In this document: positions 47,549 through 55,185 of the stretch, one piece after another | How positions within the stretch are numbered: the stretch's first letter is position 1 | Layout of the letters: each line of letters begins with the position of its first letter | Assembly (NCBI RefSeq): GCF_019334805.1 | Contig: NZ_CP079822.1 | Location: 372,001-436,000, forward strand | Direction: 5' to 3' | DNA length: 64,000 bases | Source: Rothia mucilaginosa | Lineage (GTDB): Bacteria; Actinomycetota; Actinomycetes; Actinomycetales; Micrococcaceae | Notes under the pieces: model-generated | Database searches by the model: none | What the model was told of the DNA's origin: nothing | The model's input: the letters and a program-made list of their open reading frames with translations, nothing else | Made by a program: the position numbers and the translations under genes

Positions 47549-49378
47549 ATGCTACATTCCATTCTTCTCTCGACTGTGCAGTTTCCGCTGGCGCAGCTTC
47601 CGTTGGCGACCAGCATTGTTGCCGCTGATCCTACCGGTTTAGAGTGGCTGCTGCTTATTGCGGCGCCGGTTGTTTTCTGTATTGTCTACCTGGCGTGCAT
47701 TATGGCGATTGCGGCGTTTGGTCCGCTGGTCATGAGGAACAACAAGTCGGGCGGCGCGACCTACCTGCTGGACCGCCCCTCCCGCGTGGCGTTTAGGACT
47801 CGCACCGTGGCGCTCTTTGCTGTGGTGGGTGCGTTTGTGGAGCTTCTTTGGCTCGGTTATACGGGTCGTGTGGGGTCGATTGCGGTCATTCCGATTCTGC
47901 TCTTCACGTGGTCGTGGAAGTTCGCGTTCTTCTTCCTGCCGCTGCAGCTGATTCGTGCCTGGTATGTGCACGCAACGCGCGGCAAGTATGATTCTCTCTC
48001 CGCTGAGGGTGCTCAGCGCCGTGAGAAGCTGAACCGTAAGAGCGCCTACGAGGTGTCGAAGATGATGCAGCGTAACCCGCAGCAGTTCGCGATGAGCAAG
48101 GAGCTGCATACGCTGGCGCGCGGTCAGAAGATTGCGGGTGTGCGTCCATTCCAGAACCTTGACGAGGCGGGCAAGAAGCGCCGCACGAACTATACGGTGG
48201 AGCTGGCTGTGGCGCTCATGCAGGCGCGTGCAATGAACCCCGGCAAGCTTCCTTCGGAGGCGTTCGGTGAGAGCATCCTGGGTATGGGTGTTGGCATAAC
48301 GTCTGATCGCGCGGTGGAGCAGACCTGGTTGACTCTGTGCACGGAGCGTGTCAACGCACCGGATGCGCCGAACTACCCGGATTCGCTGTACCCGGTTGCG
48401 GCTCGTTTTTCGCTGTTTACCACAATGTCACTGTTGCAGCCGGTGATGGGTCGCCCCTATTCGCCGTTTACTGCTAAGGATGCGCGCCGTTTTGTTCCAC
48501 GTGATTTCTCGGCGGATACCGTGCTGTTGAAGACTGAGGAGCTGGGCAAGAAGGCTCTGGCGCAGAGCGCGATTTTCTGTCAGCTTCATGAGCGTCTTCT
48601 GCCCTTGCATCAGCAGCAGCCTCAGCTGGTGGATGGTCGCGCCCTGGCGTATTGCGGTGCCCTGCAGGCGACTGTGGCGAAGGCTGAGGCGCAGAGCCAG
48701 CGGTTGACGAGCCAGATTCTGGCGGCGGCGGCTTCTGAGCGCGGCATCCTGCCCTATGGTTTGTTCTCGCAGATCGCTGAGGATTATCAGTGTGTTCAGC
48801 GTCTGCTGAATCTGATGGTGAAGGCGACCGCCGACGTTGAGCGTTTTATGAACGCGGTGGAGGCCCTGGTGCAGATGCATTCCGGCCCGGCTCAGCCCTC
48901 CGGTATCGCGTACGAGAAGGTGCAGATGGAGTACATCGCTGCTCTTCTGGACGTTATTGTCTTCTCTTCGCACGCCCCGCTTGCCGGTTCTATTCAGGCG
49001 TCGTACGCCCTGCTGAAGGCAGACTATGAGGCGTTTACGTTCAACACCACCGATGAGCTGAGCCGTAGCTATTGGCTGCAGTACGCGAAGAACGCGGTGA
49101 GCGCCTGCGATACGGGCCTGTCTCAGGGTTATGAGGGTTTCTTCGGCTCTGATGATGCGGCGAAGACGGCGTGGGAGTCCTACGCGGAGGACGTCGTGAA
49201 GGAAGTCTGCACCTACTCGATCACCCAGCTCTATTGGGATGCGCTGGTGCAGCAGGCGCTCATTCAGCGCGATTTGCCGCGTGAGTTTGAGGATGCTTCG
49301 TCCGCCGTTCCGGAGCTGATGAATAAGAACGCCGCTGCGTCGTTCCCGACCTACTACATTAACCTCATCTGGAACTAG
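47549..49378 (+). CDS. Membrane protein of unknown function
   Basis: 609 residues from ATG 47549 (GGGGGT directly upstream; an in-frame ATG at 47501 and earlier starts have no coding character). Three or four hydrophobic segments lie in about residues 1-150 (WLLLIAAPVVFCIVYLACIM, TVALFAVVGAFVELLWLGY, IPILLFTWSWKFAFFFLPLQ). The remaining 450 residues are soluble, largely helical and rich in Ala, Leu and Gln, probably in the cytoplasm. No motif recognised. Overall design, a membrane anchor with a large helical domain, gives no functional hint. It lies 66 bases before panB on the same strand, but panB appears to have its own promoter. Confidence 0.82.
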   Translation: MLHSILLSTVQFPLAQLPLATSIVAADPTGLEWLLLIAAPVVFCIVYLACIMAIAAFGPLVMRNNKSGGATYLLDRPSRVAFRTRTVALFAVVGAFVELLWLGYTGRVGSIAVIPILLFTWSWKFAFFFLPLQLIRAWYVHATRGKYDSLSAEGAQRREKLNRKSAYEVSKMMQRNPQQFAMSKELHTLARGQKIAGVRPFQNLDEAGKKRRTNYTVELAVALMQARAMNPGKLPSEAFGESILGMGVGITSDRAVEQTWLTLCTERVNAPDAPNYPDSLYPVAARFSLFTTMSLLQPVMGRPYSPFTAKDARRFVPRDFSADTVLLKTEELGKKALAQSAIFCQLHERLLPLHQQQPQLVDGRALAYCGALQATVAKAEAQSQRLTSQILAAAASERGILPYGLFSQIAEDYQCVQRLLNLMVKATADVERFMNAVEALVQMHSGPAQPSGIAYEKVQMEYIAALLDVIVFSSHAPLAGSIQASYALLKADYEAFTFNTTDELSRSYWLQYAKNAVSACDTGLSQGYEGFFGSDDAAKTAWESYAEDVVKEVCTYSITQLYWDALVQQALIQRDLPREFEDASSAVPELMNKNAAASFPTYYINLIWN

Positions 49379-49431
49379 GCATAGTTGTTCCCTCGTGGTG
49401 AGCGGTACGCCAGGTTGGAGCCGTACAGGGT

Positions 49432-49437
49432 TAGAAT
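49432..49437 (+). promoter_or_regulatory. Putative -10 box of a leaderless panB promoter
   Basis: TAGAAT followed by AGTCAGC and the panB ATG, a 7-base spacing that puts the RNA start at the ATG. No Shine-Dalgarno sequence is seen before this ATG. Confidence 0.6.
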
Positions 49438-49444
49438 AGTCAGC

Positions 49445-50359
49445 ATGACTACTGAGCGTTCTTCCGAGATCTCTTCGCCCTACGCTGCGCAGCCTGCCGC
49501 TACCTCCGCGGCTGCTCCCGCTTCTGCTAACGCATCGAAGGCTTTTGACCTGGACACCGTCAAGAAGGTGCGTACCGTTCACTTGGCGCAGGCTAAGGCG
49601 ACCGGGCAGAAGTTCTCCATGCTGACCTGCTACGACGCCCTGACCGCGCAGATTTTTGATCGCGCGGGCATCGATATGCTGCTGGTTGGCGATTCTGCGG
49701 CGAATGTGGTGCTCGGTTACGAGTCGACCCTGACCATTACCCTGGATGAGATGATTCCGCTGGTGGCGGCGGTTTCTCGCGGTGCTTCCCGCGCCATGGT
49801 GGTTGCCGACCTGCCGTTTGGTTCGTATGAGCAGTCCCCGCAGCAGGCGGTGGCGAGCGCTGTTCGCCTGATGAAGGAGGGCGGCGCGCACGCGGTCAAG
49901 ATTGAGGCGGACGCTTCGATGACCGAGTGGGTTCGTGCCCTGGTGCGTACCGGTATTCCGGTGGTGGCGCATGTTGGTTTCACCCCGCAGGCGGAGCATG
50001 CCCTGGGTGGTTTCCGTGTGCAGGGCCGCGGCGATGCGTCTGAGCGTGTTCGTGAGGATGCGGTGGCGTTGGCTGAGGCTGGCGCGTTCTGCGTGCTCAT
50101 GGAGATGGTGACCGCCCAGACCGCGCAGCTGGTGGATGAGGCTGTGGGCGCTGTGCCGACCATCGGTATTGGTGCCTCGAATGTGACGACCGGTCAGGTG
50201 CTGGTGTGGCAGGACATGATGGGTGTTCGTTCCGGTCGCGTGCCGCGTTTTGTGAAGCAGTTTGCGCAGGTTGGCCAGGTCATGGAGGACGCTGCGCGTG
50301 CGTACCGTGAGCAGGTTCGTTCGGGTGAGTTCCCGGCGGCTGAGCACACCTTTGAGTAG
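49445..50359 (+). CDS. panB: 3-methyl-2-oxobutanoate hydroxymethyltransferase
   Basis: First committed step of pantothenate (coenzyme A) synthesis: adds a hydroxymethyl group from methylene-tetrahydrofolate to ketoisovalerate. 304 residues; an Ala/Ser-rich leader of about 35 residues, then the TIM-barrel enzyme with MLTCYDALTAQIFDRAGI, LLVGDSAANVVLGY, ADLPFGSYEQSP and GIGASNVTTGQVLVWQDMMG. Metal-binding aspartates and catalytic glutamate context are intact. The other pan genes are not next to it. Its downstream terminator is broken by the IS element. Confidence 0.95.
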   Translation: MTTERSSEISSPYAAQPAATSAAAPASANASKAFDLDTVKKVRTVHLAQAKATGQKFSMLTCYDALTAQIFDRAGIDMLLVGDSAANVVLGYESTLTITLDEMIPLVAAVSRGASRAMVVADLPFGSYEQSPQQAVASAVRLMKEGGAHAVKIEADASMTEWVRALVRTGIPVVAHVGFTPQAEHALGGFRVQGRGDASERVREDAVALAEAGAFCVLMEMVTAQTAQLVDEAVGAVPTIGIGASNVTTGQVLVWQDMMGVRSGRVPRFVKQFAQVGQVMEDAARAYREQVRSGEFPAAEHTFE

Positions 50360-50418
50360 GCTTTAGGCTGAGAAAAGGCTTATGCAGAAAGCCTGAGAAA
50401 AAAGCTTGATGAAGAAAA

Positions 50419-50432
50419 ACCCCCGTACCCGG
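50419..50432 (+). terminator. Left half of a terminator hairpin split by the IS element
   Basis: acccccgtacccgg here pairs with ccgggtgcgggggt at 51917-51930 on the far side of the IS (one G-T pair). Without the IS and one target copy the loop would be TGCTT. Read on the minus strand the hairpin ends in TTTTTCTTC, so it served the gene at 51994-52251 and, in the other direction, panB. Confidence 0.8.
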
Positions 50433-50476
50433 TGCTGAACTGCGCCCCGAAACTTGGACGCATTAAATAGTAACCC

Positions 50477-51337
50477 TTACACAGCTTCCAACAGGGCCTG
50501 ATCCCGGTACTCCACCGGAGTCAGGCCCCTAAGCTTCACCTGGCGCCTTACTGTATTCCAGTGCATGATATAGGCATCAAGGTCGGCCTTGAAACTCTCA
50601 AAGGTCTGCCAGTCTTGGCCGCGGAAGAACTCGTCCTTCAGATGTCCAAAAACCTGCTCAGTGGCGCCATTATCAATACAGTTGCCCTTGCGTGACATAC
50701 TCTGGATAAAACCATTCTCAGCAAGCGTGCTGATATAGAACTCGTGCTGATACTGCCACCCCATATCCGAGTGCAAAATCGGTTCAACCCCTGCGGGTTT
50801 GGCCTCCATGAGTACCTGGAGCATCTCTTGTTGCTGGAGGAGGTTAGGGCACATCGAGATCGAGTGGGCAACAATCTCTTTGCTAGCAAAGTCGTAAACC
50901 GGAGCGAGATACGCCTTACCAAAGGAGAGCTTAAACTCGGTAACATCGGTACCCAACTTCTGCCAGGGACCGGTCGCCGTGAAGTTGCGACCAATGACGT
51001 TCTCAAAACTTTGCCCCACGTCCCCCTTATAGGAGTTGTACCTGCGGTAGGGCCTCTGGCGGCGTATACCGCAACGCAACCCCATCTGACGCATCATCTT
51101 CAAAACCGTCTTATCGGCAATGCGCACCCCTTCCTCAGCGCGCAGGCACATAGCCACCTGCCTGTGACCACACCCGTTGGGGGTTCGCGAAAAGATCTGT
51201 GTGACCTTGGGACGTAGCTGCACTCTGGTTGGCTGCCGGGGATGAGCCAACGCGTAGTAGTAGCTCGACCTGGCAAGACCAGCAGCTTCGAGCAGATCAC
51301 GCACCGCGTGTCCGCGCCCTGAAAGCTCAGCGACCAC
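50477..51337 (-). CDS. IS3-family transposase OrfB (DDE integrase domain)
   Basis: 286 residues. The DDE catalytic residues are visible: KLGTDVTEFKL, LHSDMGWQYQHEF and NGATEQVFGHLKDEFF. The N-terminal part is the HTH_21-like region (SYYYALAHPRQ...GHRQVAMCLRAEEGVRI). Its GTG start overlaps the orfA stop (TAGTG, 51335-51339), but the active enzyme is more likely the OrfAB fusion made by -1 frameshifting upstream. Intact. Confidence 0.93.
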   Translation of the reverse strand: MVAELSGRGHAVRDLLEAAGLARSSYYYALAHPRQPTRVQLRPKVTQIFSRTPNGCGHRQVAMCLRAEEGVRIADKTVLKMMRQMGLRCGIRRQRPYRRYNSYKGDVGQSFENVIGRNFTATGPWQKLGTDVTEFKLSFGKAYLAPVYDFASKEIVAHSISMCPNLLQQQEMLQVLMEAKPAGVEPILHSDMGWQYQHEFYISTLAENGFIQSMSRKGNCIDNGATEQVFGHLKDEFFRGQDWQTFESFKADLDAYIMHWNTVRRQVKLRGLTPVEYRDQALLEAV

Positions 51338-51852
51338 TAGGGCTTTGTCCCGGTTTGGGAGCGCCTGTGCGCCTTCAGGGCAATCGATTTTTTTAGGTAC
51401 GCCACCTGCGCCTCAAGCTTGCGCACACGCTCGGCAAGTTCCTCCTCACGCGTTGGTGGTACCGCCCCCGCACCTAATCCCTTTGGCCTGCCCTTGGGCT
51501 TAGGCTTAAGCGCCTGCGCGCCGCCTTCACGGTACAGCCTGCACCATTGCTTCAACGGTGTCGCGCTTGCAATGCCGAAACGCACCATTGCCTCGGGCTT
51601 ACTCATTCCACCGTCAACCACGGCCTTGGCTGCGGCGACTTTGGTCTCGTAGTCGTATTTGGTGTGTTTTATTCCCATGGTAAGAAGCCCGTCCTTCCCG
51701 ATGACGTGGTACGTTTTCTGCCACTCTCTCACAGTTGCGGCGGACACACCAAGCTTCCTGGCGGTTAGACCATAGCCGAATCCTCTCTCAAACATCAGTG
51801 CTGCTTGCTCCCGGAGCAAACGATCATGCCTCATTCCCAGATTTATAGACAT
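51337..51852 (-). CDS. IS3-family transposase OrfA (helix-turn-helix)
   Basis: 171 residues. Helix-turn-helix GYGLTARKLGVSAATVREWQ near residue 25 for binding the terminal repeats, a second HTH-like part (MSKPEAMVRFGIASATPLKQ), and a C-terminal leucine-zipper-like helix (REEELAERVRKLEAQVAYLK). After codons for YLKK comes the A7 run at 51388-51394; slipping back one base joins it to orfB through IDCPEGAQALPNRDKALVVA. Confidence 0.92.
   Translation of the reverse strand: MSINLGMRHDRLLREQAALMFERGFGYGLTARKLGVSAATVREWQKTYHVIGKDGLLTMGIKHTKYDYETKVAAAKAVVDGGMSKPEAMVRFGIASATPLKQWCRLYREGGAQALKPKPKGRPKGLGAGAVPPTREEELAERVRKLEAQVAYLKKSIALKAHRRSQTGTKP
51388..51394 (-). promoter_or_regulatory. Probable -1 ribosomal frameshift site of the IS
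   Basis: Minus-strand reading CTA AAA AAA TCG gives the slippery heptamer A-AAA-AAA. The -1 frame from here has no stop before orfB and enters it in the right frame. Confidence 0.75.
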
Positions 51853-51993
51853 GAAAAGCCTCCCATTTCCTGGACTTCATTTTTGTTGTCCAAGAAACGG
51901 GAGGCAGTTCATGCTTCCGGGTGCGGGGGTCTTCTGTATCTCAAACTTTTTGTGGCGTCGGTAGCCTCAAACAACGCCGGGAGCGTTGAATCT

Positions 51994-52251
51994 TTAGAGC
52001 CAGCCGCTGTCCTTGTCCCAGGCGTCGTTGCGTTCGCGGGCGCGCTCCATGGCGTGTGCCGCCTCCTCGTAGGTTTTGAAGGGGCCCCACAGGGAGGTGA
52101 CGACGCTCTGCTGGCCGCGTTCCACCTGACCGGTTTTGAGGTTGTACCAGTACTCTTCGGGGTGCGGGCTGGTGGCTTCGGTCGCGGAGTTCAGGGTCTT
52201 TTCGACCGCCGATTCGATGGCTTCGCTCAGGCGGTTTTTCTTCTCGCTCAC
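51994..52251 (-). CDS. Small conserved actinobacterial protein (SPOR-like motif)
   Basis: 85 residues, starting GTG 52251 with GAAGGAG five bases upstream. After a charged helix (KNRLSEAIESAVEKTLN) comes EYWYNLKTGQVERGQQSVV, then GPFKTYEEAAHAMERARERN. I recognise this YWYNLKTGxVE...GPxxxxEEA pattern as a small protein found beside map in many actinobacteria; function unknown. Its terminator is the hairpin split by the IS. The next gene, map, is divergent. Confidence 0.85.
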   Translation of the reverse strand: MSEKKNRLSEAIESAVEKTLNSATEATSPHPEEYWYNLKTGQVERGQQSVVTSLWGPFKTYEEAAHAMERARERNDAWDKDSGWL

Positions 52252-52470
52252 GGGTTCTCCTTCGACGGTGAGGGGTTGGTGTTTCTAGCTTCTCACGCGC
52301 ATAGGTTCGTGGCAATGAGGCGGGCGGAGCTTCTCACGGCGCTCCCCCTCCACGATCTTCTGTCCCGGTCTTCCGCCGCGCGGTTTTGCCGCTAGGGTGC
52401 ATGAAATTTTATTCACAATCTGGGAAAAAGGTACGGCTTATGTATCCGCCGCTTTTTAGCGCCCCCGCAA

Positions 52471-52500
52471 GGGACACAACCCGCCCACGCCCGGTAAGAT
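52471..52500 (+). promoter_or_regulatory. Putative promoter of a leaderless map mRNA
   Basis: GGGACA (52471-52476), 18-base spacer, TAAGAT (52495-52500), then GAAACT and the map ATG at 52507. The RNA would start at the ATG. No ribosome site is present. Confidence 0.6.
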
Positions 52501-52506
52501 GAAACT

Positions 52507-53418
52507 ATGTCTTCAACCAAAACGAACACTTCGCATAATCTTCCCGCAGAGCCCGGTCGCGCACCTGTCGGTTGCCTGACCCCCGGACGCGTCACCCCCA
52601 TGCGCCCGGTCCCCTCGCACATTGTTCGCCCCGAGTACGTGGGTAAGCCCACCGCCAACGAGGGTAACGACTCGAACATGTACACCCCCGAGGAAGTTGA
52701 GCGGGTTCGCGCAGCCGGCAAGATTGCGGCAGGCGCCATCGTTGAAGCATCCAAGATTTGCGTGCCCGGCACCACCACCGACGAGATTGACGTGCTGGTC
52801 CACGAGTACATTTGCGACCACGGCGCGTACCCCTCCACCGTGGATTACCGCGGCTACCCCAAGTCCGTGTGCACCTCCCTAAACGAGGTCATCTGCCACG
52901 GCATCCCGGACTCCACTGTGCTGGAGGACGGCGACATCCTCAACCTGGACGTCACCGCATACCTGGACGGCATGCACGGCGACACCAACAAGACCCTGCT
53001 CATCGGCAACGTGGACGAAGAGTCCCGCCTGCTGGTTGAGCGCACCGAGGAGTCCCTGAACCGCGCGATTAAGGCTGTGAAGCCGGGTCGCCAGATTAAC
53101 GTGATTGGTCGCGTCATTGAGAAGTATGCGGCGCGTTTCGGTTACGGCGTGGTTCGCGACTACACCGGTCACGGTGTGGGTCGTGAGTTCCACTCGGGCC
53201 TCATCATCCCCCACTACGATGCGGCACCCGCCTACGACACCGAGATCCGTGAGGGCATGATTTTCACCATCGAGCCCATGCTGACCCTCGGCACCATCGA
53301 ATGGGATCTGTGGGATGACGACTGGACCGTGGTCACCCGCGACCGCAAGCGCACCGCGCAGTTCGAGCACACCCTCGTGGTGACCGCTGACGGCGCGGAC
53401 ATCCTCACCCTGCCCTAA
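52507..53418 (+). CDS. map: Methionine aminopeptidase, type I
   Basis: Removes the first methionine from new proteins. 303 residues: a 40-residue extension with Pro-rich [20 protein letters not shown], the linker typical of actinobacterial MetAP1c, then the pita-bread fold. Metal ligands are in [39 protein letters not shown] and FEHTLVV. Divergent from the small protein at 51994. Confidence 0.96.
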   Translation: MSSTKTNTSHNLPAEPGRAPVGCLTPGRVTPMRPVPSHIVRPEYVGKPTANEGNDSNMYTPEEVERVRAAGKIAAGAIVEASKICVPGTTTDEIDVLVHEYICDHGAYPSTVDYRGYPKSVCTSLNEVICHGIPDSTVLEDGDILNLDVTAYLDGMHGDTNKTLLIGNVDEESRLLVERTEESLNRAIKAVKPGRQINVIGRVIEKYAARFGYGVVRDYTGHGVGREFHSGLIIPHYDAAPAYDTEIREGMIFTIEPMLTLGTIEWDLWDDDWTVVTRDRKRTAQFEHTLVVTADGADILTLP

Positions 53419-53574
53419 AGCGCAGACTTCTGGGTTTCCTGCTTGTACAGGTACGACTTGTACAGATACGGCAGGTACGAGCCCAGCACCTCACTTTTAT
53501 ATCAGTTCACCCACTAACAAACCCGCCCGCTCCCCCAGTTACACGGCAGTAGGCGGGGCGAAAGAGAGAAAACC

Positions 53575-54426
53575 ATGAGCGATTACGCAGAACCCAGCGT
53601 CATCACTGAGCTGCCCGCACCCACCCCCAAGGACCTGCAGATTGGTGTAGACATTGGAGGCACCGGCATTAAGGGCGGCATCGTTGACCTGCGCACCGGT
53701 AACCTCGTTTCGGACCGTTTCCGCATTGACACCCCCAAGCCCGCAACCCCCGAGGCTGTGGCTGAGGTCGTACGCCGCGTAGTCGATGAGCTGCAGGGCC
53801 GCGACCTGGCACCGGATCCCGAGTCCGCTGTCGGCATCGACTTCCCCGCCGTGGTGAAGAACGGCATGGTCTTCTCCGCAGCGAACGTGGACGACTCCTG
53901 GATTAACACCGACCTGGAGCAGGTCATGAGCGAGGCGCTGGGCGGCCGCACCGTCTACGGCCTCAACGACGCTGACGCAGCCGGTCTGGCTGAGGCGACC
54001 TACGGTCAGGGCCGTAACCGTGACGGCCTGATCGCTGTCATCACCCTGGGCACCGGCATCGGCTCCGCTCTCATCAACGACGGTAAGCTGATTCCGAACA
54101 CCGAGCTGGGTCACCTGGAGATTGACGGCCACAACGCCGAGTCTCAGGCTTCCGCGCGTGCCCGCGAGGTGCACGAGCTGTCCTGGAAGAAGTACGGCAA
54201 GCGCCTGTACCGCTACTTCGAGCACGTTCAGATGCTCTTCTCCCCCGACCTGTTCATCATTGGCGGCGGCATCTCCAAGAACCCGGAGAAGTTCATGCCC
54301 TACTTTGAGGATCAGATTCGTACCCCCATGGTCATGGCTGCCCTGCGCAATAACGCCGGTATTGTGGGTGCGGCACTGTGGGCTGGCGGTATGCTGCCTG
54401 AGCGTCAGCGCCGCGGCGAAGCGTAA
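53575..54426 (+). CDS. ppgK: Polyphosphate glucokinase (ROK family)
   Basis: Phosphorylates glucose with polyphosphate (and often ATP). 283 residues. N-terminal phosphate loop VDIGGTGIKGGIVDLRTG, catalytic region LNDADAAGLAEATYGQG, VITLGTGIGSAL and NTELGHLEIDGHNAES, C-terminal SPDLFIIGGGISKNPEKF. The zinc-binding cysteines of regulatory ROK proteins are absent, as in PpgK. The 156 bases before it hold a tandem ttgtacag(g/a)tacg direct repeat near 53441-53465 but no clear promoter. ATG with AAAGAGAG upstream. Confidence 0.93.
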   Translation: MSDYAEPSVITELPAPTPKDLQIGVDIGGTGIKGGIVDLRTGNLVSDRFRIDTPKPATPEAVAEVVRRVVDELQGRDLAPDPESAVGIDFPAVVKNGMVFSAANVDDSWINTDLEQVMSEALGGRTVYGLNDADAAGLAEATYGQGRNRDGLIAVITLGTGIGSALINDGKLIPNTELGHLEIDGHNAESQASARAREVHELSWKKYGKRLYRYFEHVQMLFSPDLFIIGGGISKNPEKFMPYFEDQIRTPMVMAALRNNAGIVGAALWAGGMLPERQRRGEA

Positions 54427-54443
54427 AGCCTAAAAGCAACTGA

Positions 54444-54484
54444 AAGGGACCGCCTTTCCGAATGATTCGGAAAGGCGGTCCCTT
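54444..54484. terminator. Bidirectional terminator between ppgK and nrdR
   Basis: Perfect 19-base stem (aagggaccgcctttccgaa, 54444-54462, with 54466-54484) and a 3-base loop. It lies between convergent genes and serves both. Confidence 0.88.
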
Positions 54485-54527
54485 CTGCATGCCGCCGCTC
54501 GTCTATAGCGGCTACCGGTTTAGTTAG

Positions 54528-54983
54528 CTACTGGGCGATGCGGTCCTCACGCAGACGCGCAATCGCCTCCTCAAAGTCTTCAAGGTTCTCAAAGGCCTGG
54601 TACACGCTCGCAAAACGCAGGTAGGCGACCGCGTCCAGCTTCGACAGCGGCTCCAGGATGGTCAGACCCACCTCGTGCGCGTTAATCTCCGCCAGACCGC
54701 GGGCACGAATCAGCTCCTCAACTTCCTGGGCGAGCTTCGCCAAATCGTCCTCACCCACGGGGCGGCCCTGGCATGCCTTACGTACGCCGGCGGCAATCTT
54801 CGAACGGTCGAAGGGCTCGGTCACACCGGAACGCTTAATCACCGAAATGGTGGTGGTTTCAACGGTCGTGAAACGGCGAGCGCAGGAGGTGCACTGGCGG
54901 CGGCGGCGAATGGCGGCGCCGTCATCGGTGGTGCGGGAATCCACCACGCGCGAGTCGGTGTGCTTGCAATAGGGGCAGTACAT
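54528..54983 (-). CDS. nrdR: Transcriptional repressor of ribonucleotide reductase genes
   Basis: Binds NrdR boxes before nrd operons when its ATP-cone carries dATP. 151 residues. Zinc ribbon with C3, C6, C31 and C34 (MYCPYC...CTSCARRF), then the ATP-cone (about 49-139; [20 protein letters not shown]). ATG with AAGGAG five bases upstream; a perfect 14-base palindrome gggcgctagcgccc (55000-55013) lies in the leader. No nrd gene is in the window. Confidence 0.96.
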   Translation of the reverse strand: MYCPYCKHTDSRVVDSRTTDDGAAIRRRRQCTSCARRFTTVETTTISVIKRSGVTEPFDRSKIAAGVRKACQGRPVGEDDLAKLAQEVEELIRARGLAEINAHEVGLTILEPLSKLDAVAYLRFASVYQAFENLEDFEEAIARLREDRIAQ

Positions 54984-55097
54984 TCGTTTCTCCTTGGCTG
55001 GGCGCTAGCGCCCGCGTATACAGCGCTCAAGAATATTTATACCTATTCTACCGTGATATACAGCGCAGACGCCGTATGTTGTGAGTGAATATACGCT

Positions 55098-55130
55098 CAG
55101 GGTGGACTCTGCTATGCAGAATCCACCCTG
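55098..55130 (-). terminator. Hairpin after dnaE
   Basis: cagggtgga...tccaccctg outer stem (9 bases) and tctgc/gcaga inner stem, 55098-55130, about 50 bases after the dnaE stop. No T run; probable end of the dnaE transcript. Confidence 0.6.
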
Positions 55131-55149
55131 TCATTCCCCTCACGGGGGC

Positions 55150-55185
55150 GTTATTAGCGCACGTTATTAGCGTGCGTTGTTAGCG
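55150..55185. repeat. Three 13-base direct repeats at the dnaE 3' end
   Basis: gttattagcgcac, gttattagcgtgc and gttgttagcg... follow each other; the third contains the dnaE stop codon. Confidence 0.7.

Larger units (their letters stand above)
50436..51911 (-). mobile_element. IS3-family insertion sequence (intact, 1476 bp)
   Basis: Bounded by 24-bp imperfect inverted repeats: tgaactgcgccccgaaactt... at the left (50436-50459) and its counterpart at the right (51888-51911), 19 of 24 bases matching and ending TG...CA. A 3-bp target duplication TGC flanks it (50433-50435 and 51912-51914). It encodes orfA and orfB in the overlapping arrangement typical of IS3, with a slippery A7 run for making the fused transposase. 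All parts look functional. Confidence 0.93.

Noticed and set aside
48428..50347. 639-codon frame antisense to panB and the membrane protein gene
   Set aside because: Spans two plus-strand genes and their gap, is Arg/His/Leu-rich, and has no motif.
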